Origin: Bimastos eiseni
Lineage: Eukaryota > Annelida > Clitellata > Crassiclitellata > Lumbricidae
Assembly (NCBI GenBank): GCA_959347315.1
Contig: OY365807.1
Location: forward strand, 9,656,530-9,720,529
Direction: 5' to 3'
Length of the DNA: 64,000 bases
The notes below the pieces were generated by a model that made no database searches, was not told the DNA's origin, and saw nothing but the letters and a program-made list of their open reading frames with translations. The translations under genes were made by a program, and so were the position numbers. Positions 12,686-26,022 of this stretch are shown piece by piece; within the stretch, counting starts at the first letter, position 1, and each line of letters opens with the position of its first letter.

Positions 12686-13595
12686 ATATAGGGAGCCCAT
12701 TCTTCTCAGATTCCCCGGCATAGCGTCAATTCGCTACAGGGTGTCATGACTTTAATCTCCAGAAAAACTTATTAACCTAAAATGTTTCTACACTATATGA
12801 AGGCCTATTAACTGTATTCATTAAGTAAAACAAAATTGTTTACGTTGACATAATACACGTTTGCACTGCTATTTCCTTTTGGATGCAATACTTAATTAAA
12901 TTATAGGCCTAACGTTGGAGTTCTGCTTTCTGGGAGTTGCTTGATAACGGCTTCAAAAATATTTGATTGTCACTTTCTTTCCACTACAGTTTGCGAACAC
13001 TCTCTACGTGACGCCGTTATAGACTCATCTACATTGGCTAAGTGCAAAGCATTAAGTGAAAGACATTTATAATTCACATTCAGGTCATTACGTGAAAATG
13101 GAAAGTAGAACTGCTTGAGAGACTTGCAATGAATGGACTGCCAAAAATGCATGTTTAAAAAAAATTCTAAGGCCCTACAGAGAAACTGTGATGCATTTGG
13201 CCATCACTTTTCTCAAGCACGGACTTTGAAGATGTAATCGTGTGTTGATCGCAGAATTGATCAGGTCATCTCTCTTCATTTCAGACTACATGCAACCGAT
13301 TCATTCAACATAACCAGCAAACCTTCCCCGTAATGGTATCGTGTGTTCTATGGAAATGATAGGTCTATACGATGGCAGCACTTGCCCGTCAAGATTTGGC
13401 AGCAGATTTGCAAACGACTGGTCATTCTCTTCCTCGATATACATCTAAAATGTGAAAAAAATTTACAGAAACAAAGAATGATCCACGGATCCTAAAACAC
13501 ACATTCATACAATCGTCAAAAACGACCAAACGCGAGGCAGCAATAGGACAGGAAACTAAAAATGAAGACAAAGTCGAAGAGAGATATAAGGAAAA

Positions 13596-13685
13596 GAAAT
13601 TAAGAGATCTAAAGTAAAACTGGGAGTAAAAGAGATTTAAAAAAAGAGAAATTAAGAGATCTAAAGTAGCCTAAAACTGGGAATA
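13596..13685. repeat. Short local tandem duplication
   Basis: GAAATTAAGAGATCTAAAGT followed by an AAACTGGGA-like end occurs twice about 50 bases apart, within a purine-rich patch. Nothing coding is seen from 12684 to 14192. Confidence 0.5.
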
Positions 13686-14192
13686 CGACAGATTACACCG
13701 AAGTACGAGAAAGTATTAAATCGTTAAAAACGAATCTTGCCCAGTGGATTCTCTATCGCCGAAGTCATTCTTACTGTCCAATACATCAATCGATTGTCAC
13801 TTCAAGTAATATCATCGTCAAAATCATCATTGTCCAGCGGATGATCCAGCATATCTCCAACAGACCGAAAAACAGAAAGCCAGAATACAGCGACATGCAA
13901 GTTGAGGGCGACAGTCTTAAGCTAAAAGAGCGTAGATACAAGGATAAAGAAAAGAGAGACAGACAGACCTAGAAAAGAGAAGGAGTGAAACACAATTAAG
14001 AGCAGTGAGGCTCAAGGCATGCGTACGTGTTATCCGCATTGTAGGCCTATTTCTTCATCGACATCAGCAGGTCCTTAACATTTTTTATAGCCTGAAAATT
14101 CATCGGTAGCCAATCTATTGAATTCGTCGCAAAACTTCATAAAAACTCATTCTCATCTGTTGCTGCATCCGCGGGTCGACTGGATCGTCCTA

Positions 14193-15178
14193 GGGGCCGT
14201 CCATATACGACGTCACGCGAAATTGGCTGATTTTTGACCCCCCCCTTTCCCCTTGTCACACTTCGTCACAAAAAGTCTGACCCCCCTCAAATATGACGTC
14301 ACAATGCTCTGACCCCCCCCCCCAGAAAAACCACTTCATTTAATTTCAAATAAAACATAAAAATTAATAATTAACTTTTTTAAACATTGCTGAACTTAGC
14401 ATAAAAAATCATTTTAAAATAATCGTAGACTCATCGTCTATTAATGCTAAAAAAAATGCAATGTTCAGAATAATTTTTATTCTTTTATTTTCGTATAAAA
14501 AGAAGTAACCTATAGAATTAATAGTAGTAATTATGTATAACAATATTGAAACTTTGCGGTAGAACGACTTATAGTTTTTTTCCACAGCAGGATGAAAAGT
14601 TCTGAAGTTCTGGTTGAATCATAACAAATTATTATTTTATGATTGCACACAATTAATTTTATGCTTCTCCATTTTCCCATGGGGAAGCAAAATGCTCCTT
14701 AATCGAATAAATTGGGGTAGCACAGATCTGTTCATCCTGTGGTATAGATATTCCATTCAGCTCAAGATCTTCTTCCTCCATCCAATCCACACTCTCTCCA
14801 TTTTCTTCTCTCGCGAGTATAACCATTAGTTCACGTTGCCGACGTGCAGCTACTCTCTGTGGCCTAATGCGTTTTGGTGGAATAATTGATTCCTGCTTGT
14901 GAGTTGCAGAGTGGTTGCGCAGCATGACTAACGACGCGAAGTATGTGTGACATTTTTTGCAAATCCTGTCGCCAAGCACGGATTGTATTGACGGACAGTA
15001 CAAGTCATATGGAATCAAAAAAATTATATTGCTCTATAAAATATTAAAGGACGTTTTTATAAATTTATCAAAAATTATTTTTTTAATGTGACGTCACATT
15101 ACTCATACCCCTCGTCACACATCAAATGTCAGACCCTCCTCCCCCCCTAAGTGCGTGATGTCATTTATGGACGGCCCC
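14193..15178. mobile_element. DNA transposon with GGGGCCGTCC ends
   Basis: Left end GGGGCCGTCCAT and right end ATGGACGGCCCC are perfect 12-bp terminal repeats, with weaker pairing continuing through the next CGTCACGC-like bases. CTA on both sides looks like a 3-bp target duplication. Subterminal C-runs and TGACGTCA motifs are mirrored. A C2H2 ORF lies inside on the minus strand. A related right end occurs at 46384-46487. Confidence 0.8.
14659..15018 (-). CDS. C2H2 zinc-finger ORF inside transposon
   Basis: A 119-residue ORF. Near its N-terminus it has one C2H2 finger (ICKKCHTYF... with C-x2-C-x12-H-x3-H spacing), then a basic stretch (RIRPQRVAARRQRE), then an acidic half. It fills the middle of the GGGGCCGTCC-ended element, so it is more likely a transposon-encoded DNA-binding protein or transposase remnant than a host gene. 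The start Met is the first available and upstream exons cannot be excluded. I do not recognise the family. Confidence 0.45.
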   Translation of the reverse strand: MIPYDLYCPSIQSVLGDRICKKCHTYFASLVMLRNHSATHKQESIIPPKRIRPQRVAARRQRELMVILAREENGESVDWMEEEDLELNGISIPQDEQICATPIYSIKEHFASPWENGEA

Positions 15179-15181
15179 CTA

Positions 15182-15481
15182 GTCATTCCTGTTCGGAATT
15201 GTGATCCATCGAATAGCGAGCGTCATTCTGCCAATGAATGCTCCACTGCGTCACAGGTTTCGAAGGAAGAACTGCTGCAGGAAGCAATTCGAGCGCAACA
15301 GCTAGCCCGCCATGTCAGATGACAGAGTAACGGTGTCAGTGGCGGGGTGCCATGTCTTACGGAGCTTTCAGTACTGGCAGCTTCGCCAGAAAGGAAAGAC
15401 CCAAAAGCAGACAAAAAGTTGGAAGGAAGCAAATCGTCTTCCGATGGAAGCGACAAACAGGTCTTTCTTCTTCACTCAGTT
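15182..15481 (+). pseudogene. Coding-like block with one in-frame stop
   Basis: One frame reads as protein across about 90 codons, from VRNCDPSNSERH through SKEELLQEAIRAQQLARHVR, a single TGA (15319-15321), then QSNGVSGGVPCLTELSVLAA and a Lys/Ser-rich part. The composition is protein-like and the transposon has landed just upstream. I do not recognise the protein. It could be a processed pseudogene or an exon ending at the stop. Confidence 0.3.
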
Positions 15482-15540
15482 GCAAAAGCTAAAATATTTT
15501 AATTTAAAAGATATAATTTGTCCCGCTTAGAAGTCACCGA

Positions 15541-17388
15541 GTCTCGATAACTTAACGTATAGAAATCACTGAGTCTCACTAGCTTACTCAAATGAAACTC
15601 AATTATATATTCTTTAATTAGGCCTAATATAATTGAAATTTAGAAACACATAAGTAATACCATTATTATCTTTTGACACTACATAAATTATAATGAGTCT
15701 GATCAAAGAAGGCGTTACTTCGAAAATGTTAGCCTAGACGTATAGACCGCTTCGCTTTCTAAATTGCAAAATTTCGATAAATATAATCGTTGTTTTCTAA
15801 AATTCGGGTTTACCTCATGCACTTCGATGAAGATTCGATCGAAACATTAGTTGGCGCAGCAAAAATAGGATAAACTTCGATGAATAATTGCAGATTGCCA
15901 GAAAATTTGTGACATTTTACAAAACTTAATGCGTCTATCAATGGACGTCTGTGCTAAGTTATTATTCTATAATGACGTCAATGGTCTGTCCGTTTCAAGC
16001 AGCTGCGCCTGAGACAATACCCGACGCAATCATTAATCACGTCATTATATGACCTTTAGCAAAGTTCAAAGCGATTCTCTGATCTAAGTATGTAAATAAG
16101 TAAGTATGTTCCTTATTTTACCAACTGCATAATACGCACTTCGCTGTGAACTTAGGAATTAAAAGAAATTTATTTAATCAACTTTCCAGGCCAGGCCATC
16201 GGGCAAATGCTCGGTTCTCCCGGTGGGCTAGTCCCCCATGAGGGTGCTGGATATATATTATACCTGCCCACATACGTCAAGGTTAGGAAAAGTAACACTT
16301 ACATGTAGTATAGGCTACCCATCGTACGCAAGATTACTCCACTGACTTAGTGGAGTAATCTTGCATCATACCCATGGCTGGCTCTGAGGATAGGTCAAGG
16401 GACTGCTCATATTCTATCCAATATGTCTGTCTGATCTGTGGCCATGTTTGTTTTCATGTGTCTGCACGGAATAACTTCGGATTGGCATTCGCTTACCATT
16501 AAGTGCTTTCTTCGCGTTCTCCGTTGATCGACTTGAGAGAAGATTTTGTTGAATAAATTCCAGCCATTTTGTTTCTAAACATCTCCCTAGGAGGGAACTG
16601 ACAGGCGAATAAAATGTAGGCCTATGCATTTCCTTTTTTAACGTGGTGTTTGGTTCATTTCGCTTCACAGCCGAAGCACCAACGCAATGCAGCAGAGCTA
16701 CACAGCGGAAACTCTACGCTCACGGTAAGTTAACGAGATTCACCCGAATTCTAATTGTTTTCTTCAGATTTCGTCAGCGCGCAAGATCGAAAGTGATTTT
16801 TGAATACAGCTTAATCTGATTCAAATATTAGCGAAGAAGACATGGTCTGTCTCGGTTTGAGTTAAGTCCAGATTCTGCGGTCAGGTATGAGTCTATTAGG
16901 GCTCACCTTTGCAACTCTTGCGGTGACTCTTCTTTCAATGAAAGGCCTAGAAATTGCAAGAGATGCGGAGTTACGGAGCTGGCTGAATGAATAGATTTCT
17001 GGCCGAGTCGCATTGACATTAGGTCTTATTGTTGTAGTTGCAGCATATCAGTTGTTGACTTCAGAATATGGGCTGAGTCTAACTTGGATCCTCCGACTCG
17101 AAAGTCGAAACCCCCTCTCTGACAACCAGACCGAGATCTTCGTTAGACCTAAGCATCTCTGTATTATACATCAGTGCTCGTAAATAAGCTGATGCCCTGC
17201 GCTCTGCTCTCAAGTAGCATTATAAATTTGGAATAAAACTATAACGATTTCCAGATACCGGAGACTGATGATTTGGTTTACCTTAGAAGTGACCTTCGAT
17301 TAATATAGGTCCTAGGAATTGTATATTTTGATACCGATCATAACGGTGTTAAGTCTATAATGGACAATTTCTGAGCAGGCTACATATA
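15541..17388. other. Gene-free stretch
   Basis: No convincing coding sequence. It holds a perfect 16-bp hairpin at 16328-16364 and, around 16365-16420, a tail (CATACCCATGG...AAGGGACTGCTC) resembling that of the tRNA-derived element at 53575-53835. Confidence 0.4.
16328..16364. repeat. Perfect 16-bp hairpin
   Basis: GCAAGATTACTCCACT, loop GACTT, then the exact complement. Confidence 0.9.
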
Positions 17389-17411
17389 ATCTATATATAT
17401 ATATATATATA

Positions 17412-17464
17412 CATGACCGAACATGACAAGGCCTATATATTAGGCCTTGTCATGTTCGGTCATG
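17412..17464. repeat. Perfect 24-bp stem hairpin next to TA repeat
   Basis: The arm 17412-17435 (starting CATGACCGAACATGAC) is exactly complementary to 17441-17464, with a 5-base TATAT loop. It directly follows a (TA)n run. Confidence 0.92.
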
Positions 17465-18006
17465 AAATGCTAATTAACTTCTGCCGGTTATCTGAAGTCT
17501 GGCCTAAAACATGACCGTCTTCCAATTACTTATCAATTGAATCTCGTCAGATGCCCTTGGAGTATTCCTCTATAAATTGCTCAGACCAGTTTACACTGAA
17601 AAGTGGCGCCCTGGAGTCTGCAATTAGACATTAGGCTTACATATGTCACTCCTTGCCAGTAGATTCACATTAATCACATAAAACTTATGCTGCATTGCAA
17701 ACCGTAACTGTTACTTCTATTATAAGCTGATGGTTATAGAGTGTAACAGTAACAAGTAAGCGGTATCAAATCAACGCCAGGAAATAAAGAGTTTCAAGAA
17801 TTTCGGCTCCAGTTTGCTCACCCCAACTAGAAAATGAATATGACACACTGATTATTCACTCTCAGCTGGAAGATCAATCCATCAAGCGAGGACTAGTCAG
17901 CCCTAGAGCCCTCTCAGCTAAAAATTATGCGCCTTGATCATGATGTCTTTGTCTGGAATCAGTGTCTTCCTATACTAGCCCAGTCATAATAAATGGACAT
18001 ACTGTG

Positions 18007-18106
18007 GTCTCGGTTTGAATGTCTGTCTGTTCGTCTGTCTGTTTATCTGTCTGTCTGTCCGTCTGTCTGTCTGTTTGTCTGTCTGTCTGTTCGTCTGTCT
18101 GTCAGA
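18007..18106. repeat. (TCTG)n-rich array
   Basis: About 100 bases of TCTG with TTCG/TTTG variants. ORFs here on both strands are repeat translations. Confidence 0.9.
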
Positions 18107-20523
18107 ATGGCATGTGCTTTCTCACCTGCCAGGTGTTTCACATGTTTAGCCGTAGGCGCCATAAACAAACAATGGAGATTGTCTGCAACAGTCATCTTTC
18201 TCGTTGCGAACTGATTTTGACCTGGCATCGGAAAGAAACGAGAGGCTTGGCTATCGAGGACTTGATTTGGTATCTCGCCGGTGAATAAGCTGATCTCCCT
18301 AACGTGGATTTTGAGGGAGCTGAAAAACTTTCGAACATTTACATTACATTATATTACATTCTCCGTTTCGTACCTGCTTTCCCATATCAGCCTCGATTGA
18401 TGGAGAACAACAAGACCAGCGCAGGAGGCTGCCTTATGACCCCGCGTTAGTTACATGAACCGCTGCTGCTACAGCTAATAACGCATGGTTCTGGCCAAAC
18501 TCCATCCACCCATCAAGCTATATAGCCAGCCATCAATCCATCGTTACAGACTCTTATATCACACGTCAATCATCTGTATCATCTAACTATTATACTGTAG
18601 TCTTGGTCATATATATGTATATTATATAGGTCTATATATGCACACGTATTAAAATACATATACGTATATATGTGAATCTATATATATATATGATGTTATA
18701 TATTCTGTATGGTATATTACACGAATTATCAATCTTCGAAAATCGGTGCAGTTTGTAGCATTTACAGTTTTTTTCTCTTAATGCCTTTGTCGCCATAAAC
18801 CAATCTTAATCAAACGATGATTGTTTACATCGAAGCACGTATACAAACACATACATATACGCATATATGCACACATACAGCTATGCATACACATACATAT
18901 TAAAATAACTAGGCGCTATATAGATGCATATGTACACATATTAAGTAGATTGCTTTGAAGGAGCGCTATGTCAGTTCTAATGATACCTAATATCTACCTA
19001 CCGCACCATACTTAAAATACTCGGAAATGAAAATTGGGCACTTTTCCTCAGACTGTCAGACTGTATTTGAATGAGTTAGGAAACTTTAAAGTGTTAGAGT
19101 GTAACATGTGTTGTTGACTTGGGCTGATGATCTCTCAGAAAGTCATGACCCATCACATGCTGAACGCTCAAAGAAAGTCAACTGTACACTGGAAAGTGTC
19201 AACTGCATACTTTTTATATCGGAAAACAGACAATTTTAGGTTTCCGTATATTTTTACCCACAAAAGTCGCACCTTATTATAAAGCAGAAAATTTATTTTT
19301 TCGTCCCAATAAAGCCTCGCTTACGGAACGCCCTGGCGATATGAAAACTTTTGCAAAACGTTCTTATGCGAATTTCAAGGTCAACGTCACTGTTGTCATT
19401 TCACAATTTACTTCAGATTCCATTTAACCTTTGATATGCCAAGCTTCAGACATTTCATTTAATGACGTTGACCATTTGCATTCAGATCATATGAGGCGGG
19501 GCTAATTTACTGTGTGCAGCAAGCTCGTTTGTTACTAAACCATGGCGCAACGCGGAGCGCTCGCTAAATGGAATATTCGCGATATGGAAATCATCGGGTA
19601 GGGCACAATTTCAGAGGCAACGTAGCGCACCCGCATATATGTGCATCTATATGTCTCATTTATAGCCCATATCATTGTCAATATTTGTAGAAATTCCCAG
19701 GTATAAAGATAAATATAGTTTGGTAGGTACGAGTAGTATACCCTGCTGTCCACAAATTCCTGCATTCCATTATTCAACGGCTCCTTGAACGTAAGTGCAA
19801 CGGCATACAATGTAGGCTACTGCGGCAGGCTCACTGTGCACTTTGGAAGCCATCCGCCCAGTCGTCTCCGATCATCCAACTCTACCAGTTACTCATGTGA
19901 ATCCATAGGCATAATATGAATATGTTCATGTATATATATATATATATATACTGTTGTGTAGCCCTACGTGTGTGTACTTGCATGCATACCCGTATATTTA
20001 TACTCATAGCGCAGGATGAGTCTCGCAGCACAGGCGAAGTGACATATAAGGGGTAATTGCAAGGGCTGACGATATCATACAGGCTTCTCGCTAACCCAGA
20101 TAAGCCCTGTCGAGGCTAACTGAATCCAGACGAAAACGCAGTTATTTAGGGACATAATTATTAGAGTTATGTGCATTGATCGGACTCGTTCCTATCCGGC
20201 CATCGTGCTTCGGTCCCTTTCCTACTAGAACTCTATGGTTTCCATCTCTATATTGAACCACGATGTATCATAGACTGAGAAGCGTTTGGCCCCCACCAGA
20301 CACCGATGACTTAACGCTAAGCGCTGCATCAGGCTATTACAGTAACTTAGTGCGATTTTCACCACCACGAGGTAACAGAGTGCGCTGAGATAACCTTCTG
20401 TAGAATTTTGAGAATCTAGGATTTTGACGATCTAAAGGTTTTCGTACAGAAGTAAAGATGCCGACTGTGGTAAATAGGACGAGATGTCGGTGTTCCTGAA
20501 GCAAGGGTGGATTCTCTGACGCA
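18107..20523. other. Region upstream of the glutamate receptor gene
   Basis: AT-rich, with several TATA runs and a short (TA)n near 19930. No ORF with protein-like content and no promoter that can be placed with confidence. Confidence 0.4.
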
Positions 20524-20631
20524 ATGGAAACGCATTGCAATTGGTTTATCGCGGCGGTGATGTTGCTTGTGAGGGCCTTGTTCGTTTCGGACGTTGTGCT
20601 TGCCACGCAGGAATACGACCAAAGAATCGTT
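20524..20631 (+). CDS. Receptor exon 1: start codon and signal peptide
   Basis: A start ATG after an in-frame TGA (20497) opens [20 protein letters not shown], a signal peptide, then a [14 protein letters not shown] segment as expected at the first strand of the amino-terminal domain. Donors are possible at 20632 (GTAGGT, phase 0) or 20636 (GTTAGT, phase 1). Too short to stand out as an ORF. Assignment to the receptor rests on position, phase and content. Confidence 0.6.
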
Positions 20632-22735
20632 GTAGGTTAGTAGAAACATTTTTGTGTATTGTAACCCAGCACTATTTGAGTATTGGCTTGTTTTAACTTT
20701 TCAGTGGCGCATTCAAAGTTTAGAGATGGGGTTTATTTCTTCAATGGCGCAGAAGAGAATCTCGTCCGTTTGGTATCAAAGAAGACATCTGGTCGAAAAT
20801 TATTAGGTTAATAAGCGTCCATGTAAGCTGTTATGACTATGTTATGACCTACTTTCTAACTCGAAGAGTCAGAACAGTGTCTTCAGGTGATACCGATGGG
20901 TAGCCAGCCTTTGGTATGTTTCACAAAGTATTGGTAACTGTTACAGTAAATATTCATATTCATTGCCTTGGTCAGTGCTCTCTCAACCACTGTGTGCGTT
21001 GACCTGGTGGTGATTTGAACTCAAGACTCGATAGTACAGCATGCTATAGCCATAAGTTTTATTTTTTGAAAGGAACTACACAGTAAAAAAGTTGCCCATT
21101 TGGTAGCAAGGAAGGTTTTGGCTGTAATGTAACTGTCAAGTAAATCACTGAAATTTCTCAGCGTAACGCTTATAAAACTGAGTGAGTGAGACCATCCGAA
21201 TTTTACCGGCTGTTAATTTATTACATGAGGTGAGAGATATAATCCTGTAGTGCAAAGCCCTAGATTGACCGAGGAGATTCCTCTCAGTGAGTGGGAGATG
21301 GACTACGTTGATGGTTGGGGAAATTTTATCGTGATCAGAAGCCGAAATCTGAGCTAGGAGTACTTGTTGTATACGCCAAACAATTTCCGTTCACGCCTAT
21401 ACTAAGTGCACGTAATTATAAGCTGCTGGTGGAAGACCTGTGTAGGATAATTTCGAAAGGGTCAGAGGCTACGCTATGCCTATAACAGAACTACACTATC
21501 TCATTTCCTGTTTTGTATATTTTAACGGCTCCACTTAACAATGCATGCGGGTGATTTAAACAGACAAAGCAACACCAAACGGCGGCGTATTTAGTCTAGG
21601 TCCCTACTGTTGAAACAGACAAGGCATGATCCATATGGGTGGAACATTCCGGAGGACGAAAAAACTCAATATTATAATATAAAACTGAGAATTAAATCGA
21701 ATTAATATGCGATTACAAATAATATAATTATGAATTATGTATTTATAAATTAAATTAAAATTTTAACGCAATTAATTTTAAGGTTGAAGCTTCTGAGAAA
21801 AGGAAGAAGAACAGGAGAAGAAGACGAAGGGGTAGGAGAGGAAAAAAGATAATGATGACAACGGCCAAGAAGAATAGATCTCTGTCCCTCAAGCTAGCCT
21901 TGAGTGTTAGCAACTTCATTTGATTAGCCCTGGTAGACGAGAGCAGATAGCCAGTCCTCTCACTCGCCGTTTCATCTTCCCACAGACAGCGTAGAGGTCT
22001 GTGAGCTCATAATAGCACACTGATCTCTACACTATCGAGCACCCCTCAACCTAGAGGCGGTAGACTACCAAATTCGCGCCTGGCAGCAAATGAGAAAGGG
22101 TTCGAGATGGCCACATTTGTTTGGTGATAGATGGATTCAGAGCTTACAGACGTTGCAAACAACGCACATGTTTGCGTGGATTGACAATATTCTTGATGAG
22201 CAGAAAAAAGTGAACAGTCACTACACTTTTCGGCAACACTTTACTACCGACTGTAGACCTATCAGTAAGTCACATGTTGATAATGGCGTTGAATGACCTC
22301 GTTGAACTTCTTTTGCAGGTATTGTCTGCTGCGAATCGCTGACGTCAGCAATGGCGCAGAGGATTAACGCCACCTGGTGGTCAGAGTTGCAACATCCGTT
22401 TCAAGCGAGATCAGGATCAAAGGTCAAAGTCGATCTTGTATTTATAAGCAAACCGACCTCAACCACTCTGTCAAGTGCGCAACAGGGTAAGCTAGATAAG
22501 ACCCCTCTACATATTAGTCAATGAACGCACAAATCAGTCAGTCAGTGAGCACACGCGATGAGTTGAGATCATTGTTGTATTTAATTAATGTCTCAAGTCC
22601 CGGAACTGACGATGATGGCGAATAAAGAGACGTCGTTGTTGCTTATGAATGATAAAATTGGGATGACACCAGTGTTAGGAATGATGATGACTATGATGAC
22701 GACGATGCTGTTGTTGCTATTGTTGTTGTTGTTCT

Positions 22736-22824
<89 letters not shown>

Positions 22825-23614
22825 ATAACAACTCTGTTGTTGTTGATGATTAATTTTTGTCGTTCCTGATCTTGACTATACGTTGTTGTCGTTGTTATTG
22901 TTGCTGCGATAAATAGCTATGATGATGATCCTGTTGTTGATGATGATTACGATGACGTCGCTGTTATTACTGTTGTTGACGATGATGATGATCATAATCA
23001 CGACAACGACGAAAAGGATATAAGTGATGAGCCATGATTTATGCTTTAATTGACCTCATTGGCATCAACTCAGGTTTCTTGCAGACGAGTTCAAGGCTTC
23101 AGTTAGACCTACTAGATTTCAAGTTCCAGACAATAATTGACTTATAGGCTTATTGCATAGATAGAGACATACGTAATTGTACATACGTATATGCGCATAT
23201 ACATAGACACACAGGCAGATAGATGGACGGATATACAGATATACTTAGACAGACAGTCAGACAACTAAGGAGTATGTACAGGGACAAGCAAGTAATTACG
23301 AAAAAATTGTAAGAGACAATGAGAAGAGACATGATCGGGTGCATGGTTGGGCGCATGCGTGGATGGTTGTGTGGATGTATGGATGGGTCAATGGGTGGAT
23401 GAATGGTTGTGTGGATGGAATGCTGTGTGTTTGGGTGGATCCATGGGTATGTTAATGAATAGATTGGTGAATGAATAGATGGGTGGGTGGATGGATGGAT
23501 GGACTAACGGACGGACAGACGGACGGACGGACGGACGGACGGACGGATGGATGGATGGACTAACGGACGGACAGACGGACGGACGGACGGACGGATGGAT
23601 GGATGGACGGATGG

Positions 23615-23645
<31 letters not shown>

Positions 23646-25981
23646 AGTGGGTTGGTTTGTTGGTGTATGGGCTAATGAGTAGATTTTATTTCTCTTGCTT
23701 AGACAGGTACATCACACACATATAACTGCAGATCTTACTTTAAATTATTTTATCTTAGACTCGCTGAATCATATCATTGGTAGACTAAATATAAAGCTGA
23801 CGAAACAGACGGATGGCATTAAACGTATTCCTTCCCCTATGTCTAGGCATCAAACGCTTTTTCGTCATGTGTGCTACAGATACAGTCCTAGGTCGGACAC
23901 AGTGATTCCTGTAGTACGCCGGACAATAATAATCAATTACAATTCAAAGTCCTCTCACGCTAAACCATTTCACAGTGAAATGATATAATCACGACGAATT
24001 TCACGGCAAATAATGGGCCCTACATTTCGGATCAGTCAAACCAACTAACTGTTAAATCAATTCACAATATAACACAAAAAACCTGGATTAAAGTTTATAC
24101 GGATTTTAACATTTTAATACAATTGCCAGTTCAAACGTAGACATATAACCTATCTTTGGGTTTCCGATGTGAGAATGTAGGCCAAATTTCTTCAGTACAG
24201 TTTACAGTAACATCTATCAAGATATGTTTTTAAAATGTATCTTTAGAGAAGATATTGTTTTAATAAACGCTCTAAGTCGACGCTAGTTACAGATTTGCGT
24301 TCCTCTCGAGGTCTGAAAACTCTCGGATATAAAAATCGAAATATTATGAGTCGCGGACTAATCTCGCAGAAGTATGGTTTCAGAAAGAAGTAAATCAAAT
24401 TGCAGTAAGCTGAGTACAAGTAAACCATTTAAGCTTATAAGCTAACTCGGCAGTTGTAATGTAACTGTAGACCTCCTGCTGCAACAATAGAAAATTAACC
24501 AGTATAATGCTATGTAATGTTATAGCATTAATATGTGTTACTGGAGACCTATGGACAATCTATGTGACTTGAAGCATCGTTGGTGAATAGGCTGTTGCCC
24601 CGCGCTTAGCTTTCACGTGTCGTCTTGTAAATTTCGAGGTTACGATTACGATGTTCGAAATACGAAGTATAGTACCTTTTAAACGAAAAAGCCATGATCA
24701 TAAATTACGATACAAAATTCCAACAATAAATTTATTTGACTACAAAAATGAATTGCATTAATTGAAATCGCGCTAATAAACAGCATTGCTAAGTTAATTA
24801 ATAGCGATTAGTAGGTCAATAGCAACAGTTAGCGTAATGAAATCTACGCCCAGACATTCGATTTCAGTGAACATTTCAATTAACTCAATGTCTGCAGCTA
24901 CCAGCCATTAGTCCAAAAGCCGAATCAGCGAATGCTATTTCGTGCAGTTGTGTGACCATATTTGCGCAATAATTATTACTTTCCTCGTAATTATTGCCGT
25001 GCTTGCGTAACGATTGCAACCATTCGAACACATCACTAACATCGTGCTACCAATATCGGAGATGCAATTTGTCCACGCAACGGCTATGACGTAGGCCTGG
25101 CCTATATTTGTTCTAAGGAATAACGTTTGCTAAGGTCGCAAGCACTTGTCCACTATACGAGCGACGATGGTACAATTCATTCCATAGAACCACAGTATCA
25201 TTCGTATTTAAAAGGCCAATTATTTCCATCTATTTATATATACATACACAGTGCACATATACGGTACCTTGCATGTCAGCCATGCTCGAGCTGGTGTATT
25301 TACCCTGGACTCGAGAGCAGTTTGTTTGCTTTCTTCGTACTGGGTTCTATATTTGATATTTTCCTTTCCCAAGGCATCCCTATACATATAATATACAGAC
25401 AAGAATTGTACCTGCTTGAAGATGCATTTGCGAGTGTACAATGACACTGCAGAATGAGAAATGCGAGTTAAAACCGGCCACATCAACAGTCATAATTAGC
25501 CTAAGACAAATCGTGTGTATCGGGTCTAATTGATCTGATGAAATCCGATTTGGGTAGAAACGAGTTGAGTCAGATGTTCAGATAGTTGAGCTAAGCCTGC
25601 ATTAAACTGATTGTTTGTAATAGGGAACGCAGTGAACAACAGCGTTCTGTGGTAAGGTTTTGCACTCTACGGTTTCTACCCATGTTGAAACTGCTGCATG
25701 TCATATCTGAATAATAAGAGGTCTGGTAAAAGCTTATACACCGTGTCTCAAAAAAAATGCAAGCAAAATTGTTTTTGTCAGAACTTCGTCAAATTTCCAC
25801 CAATTTTAATAACTTTTGGTAGGTAGACAGCATAATAGCTGAAGTTTTATGCTATATATTTTCTTCGTCACCTTCAGCTCTTATGCCATCTATCTACCAA
25901 AAGTTAGGTGAAAATTTGACGAAGTTGTTCTGGCAAAAACAATTTTGCTTCGCTTTTTAAACACGGTGTAATACACTTAAC

Positions 25982-26022
<41 letters not shown>

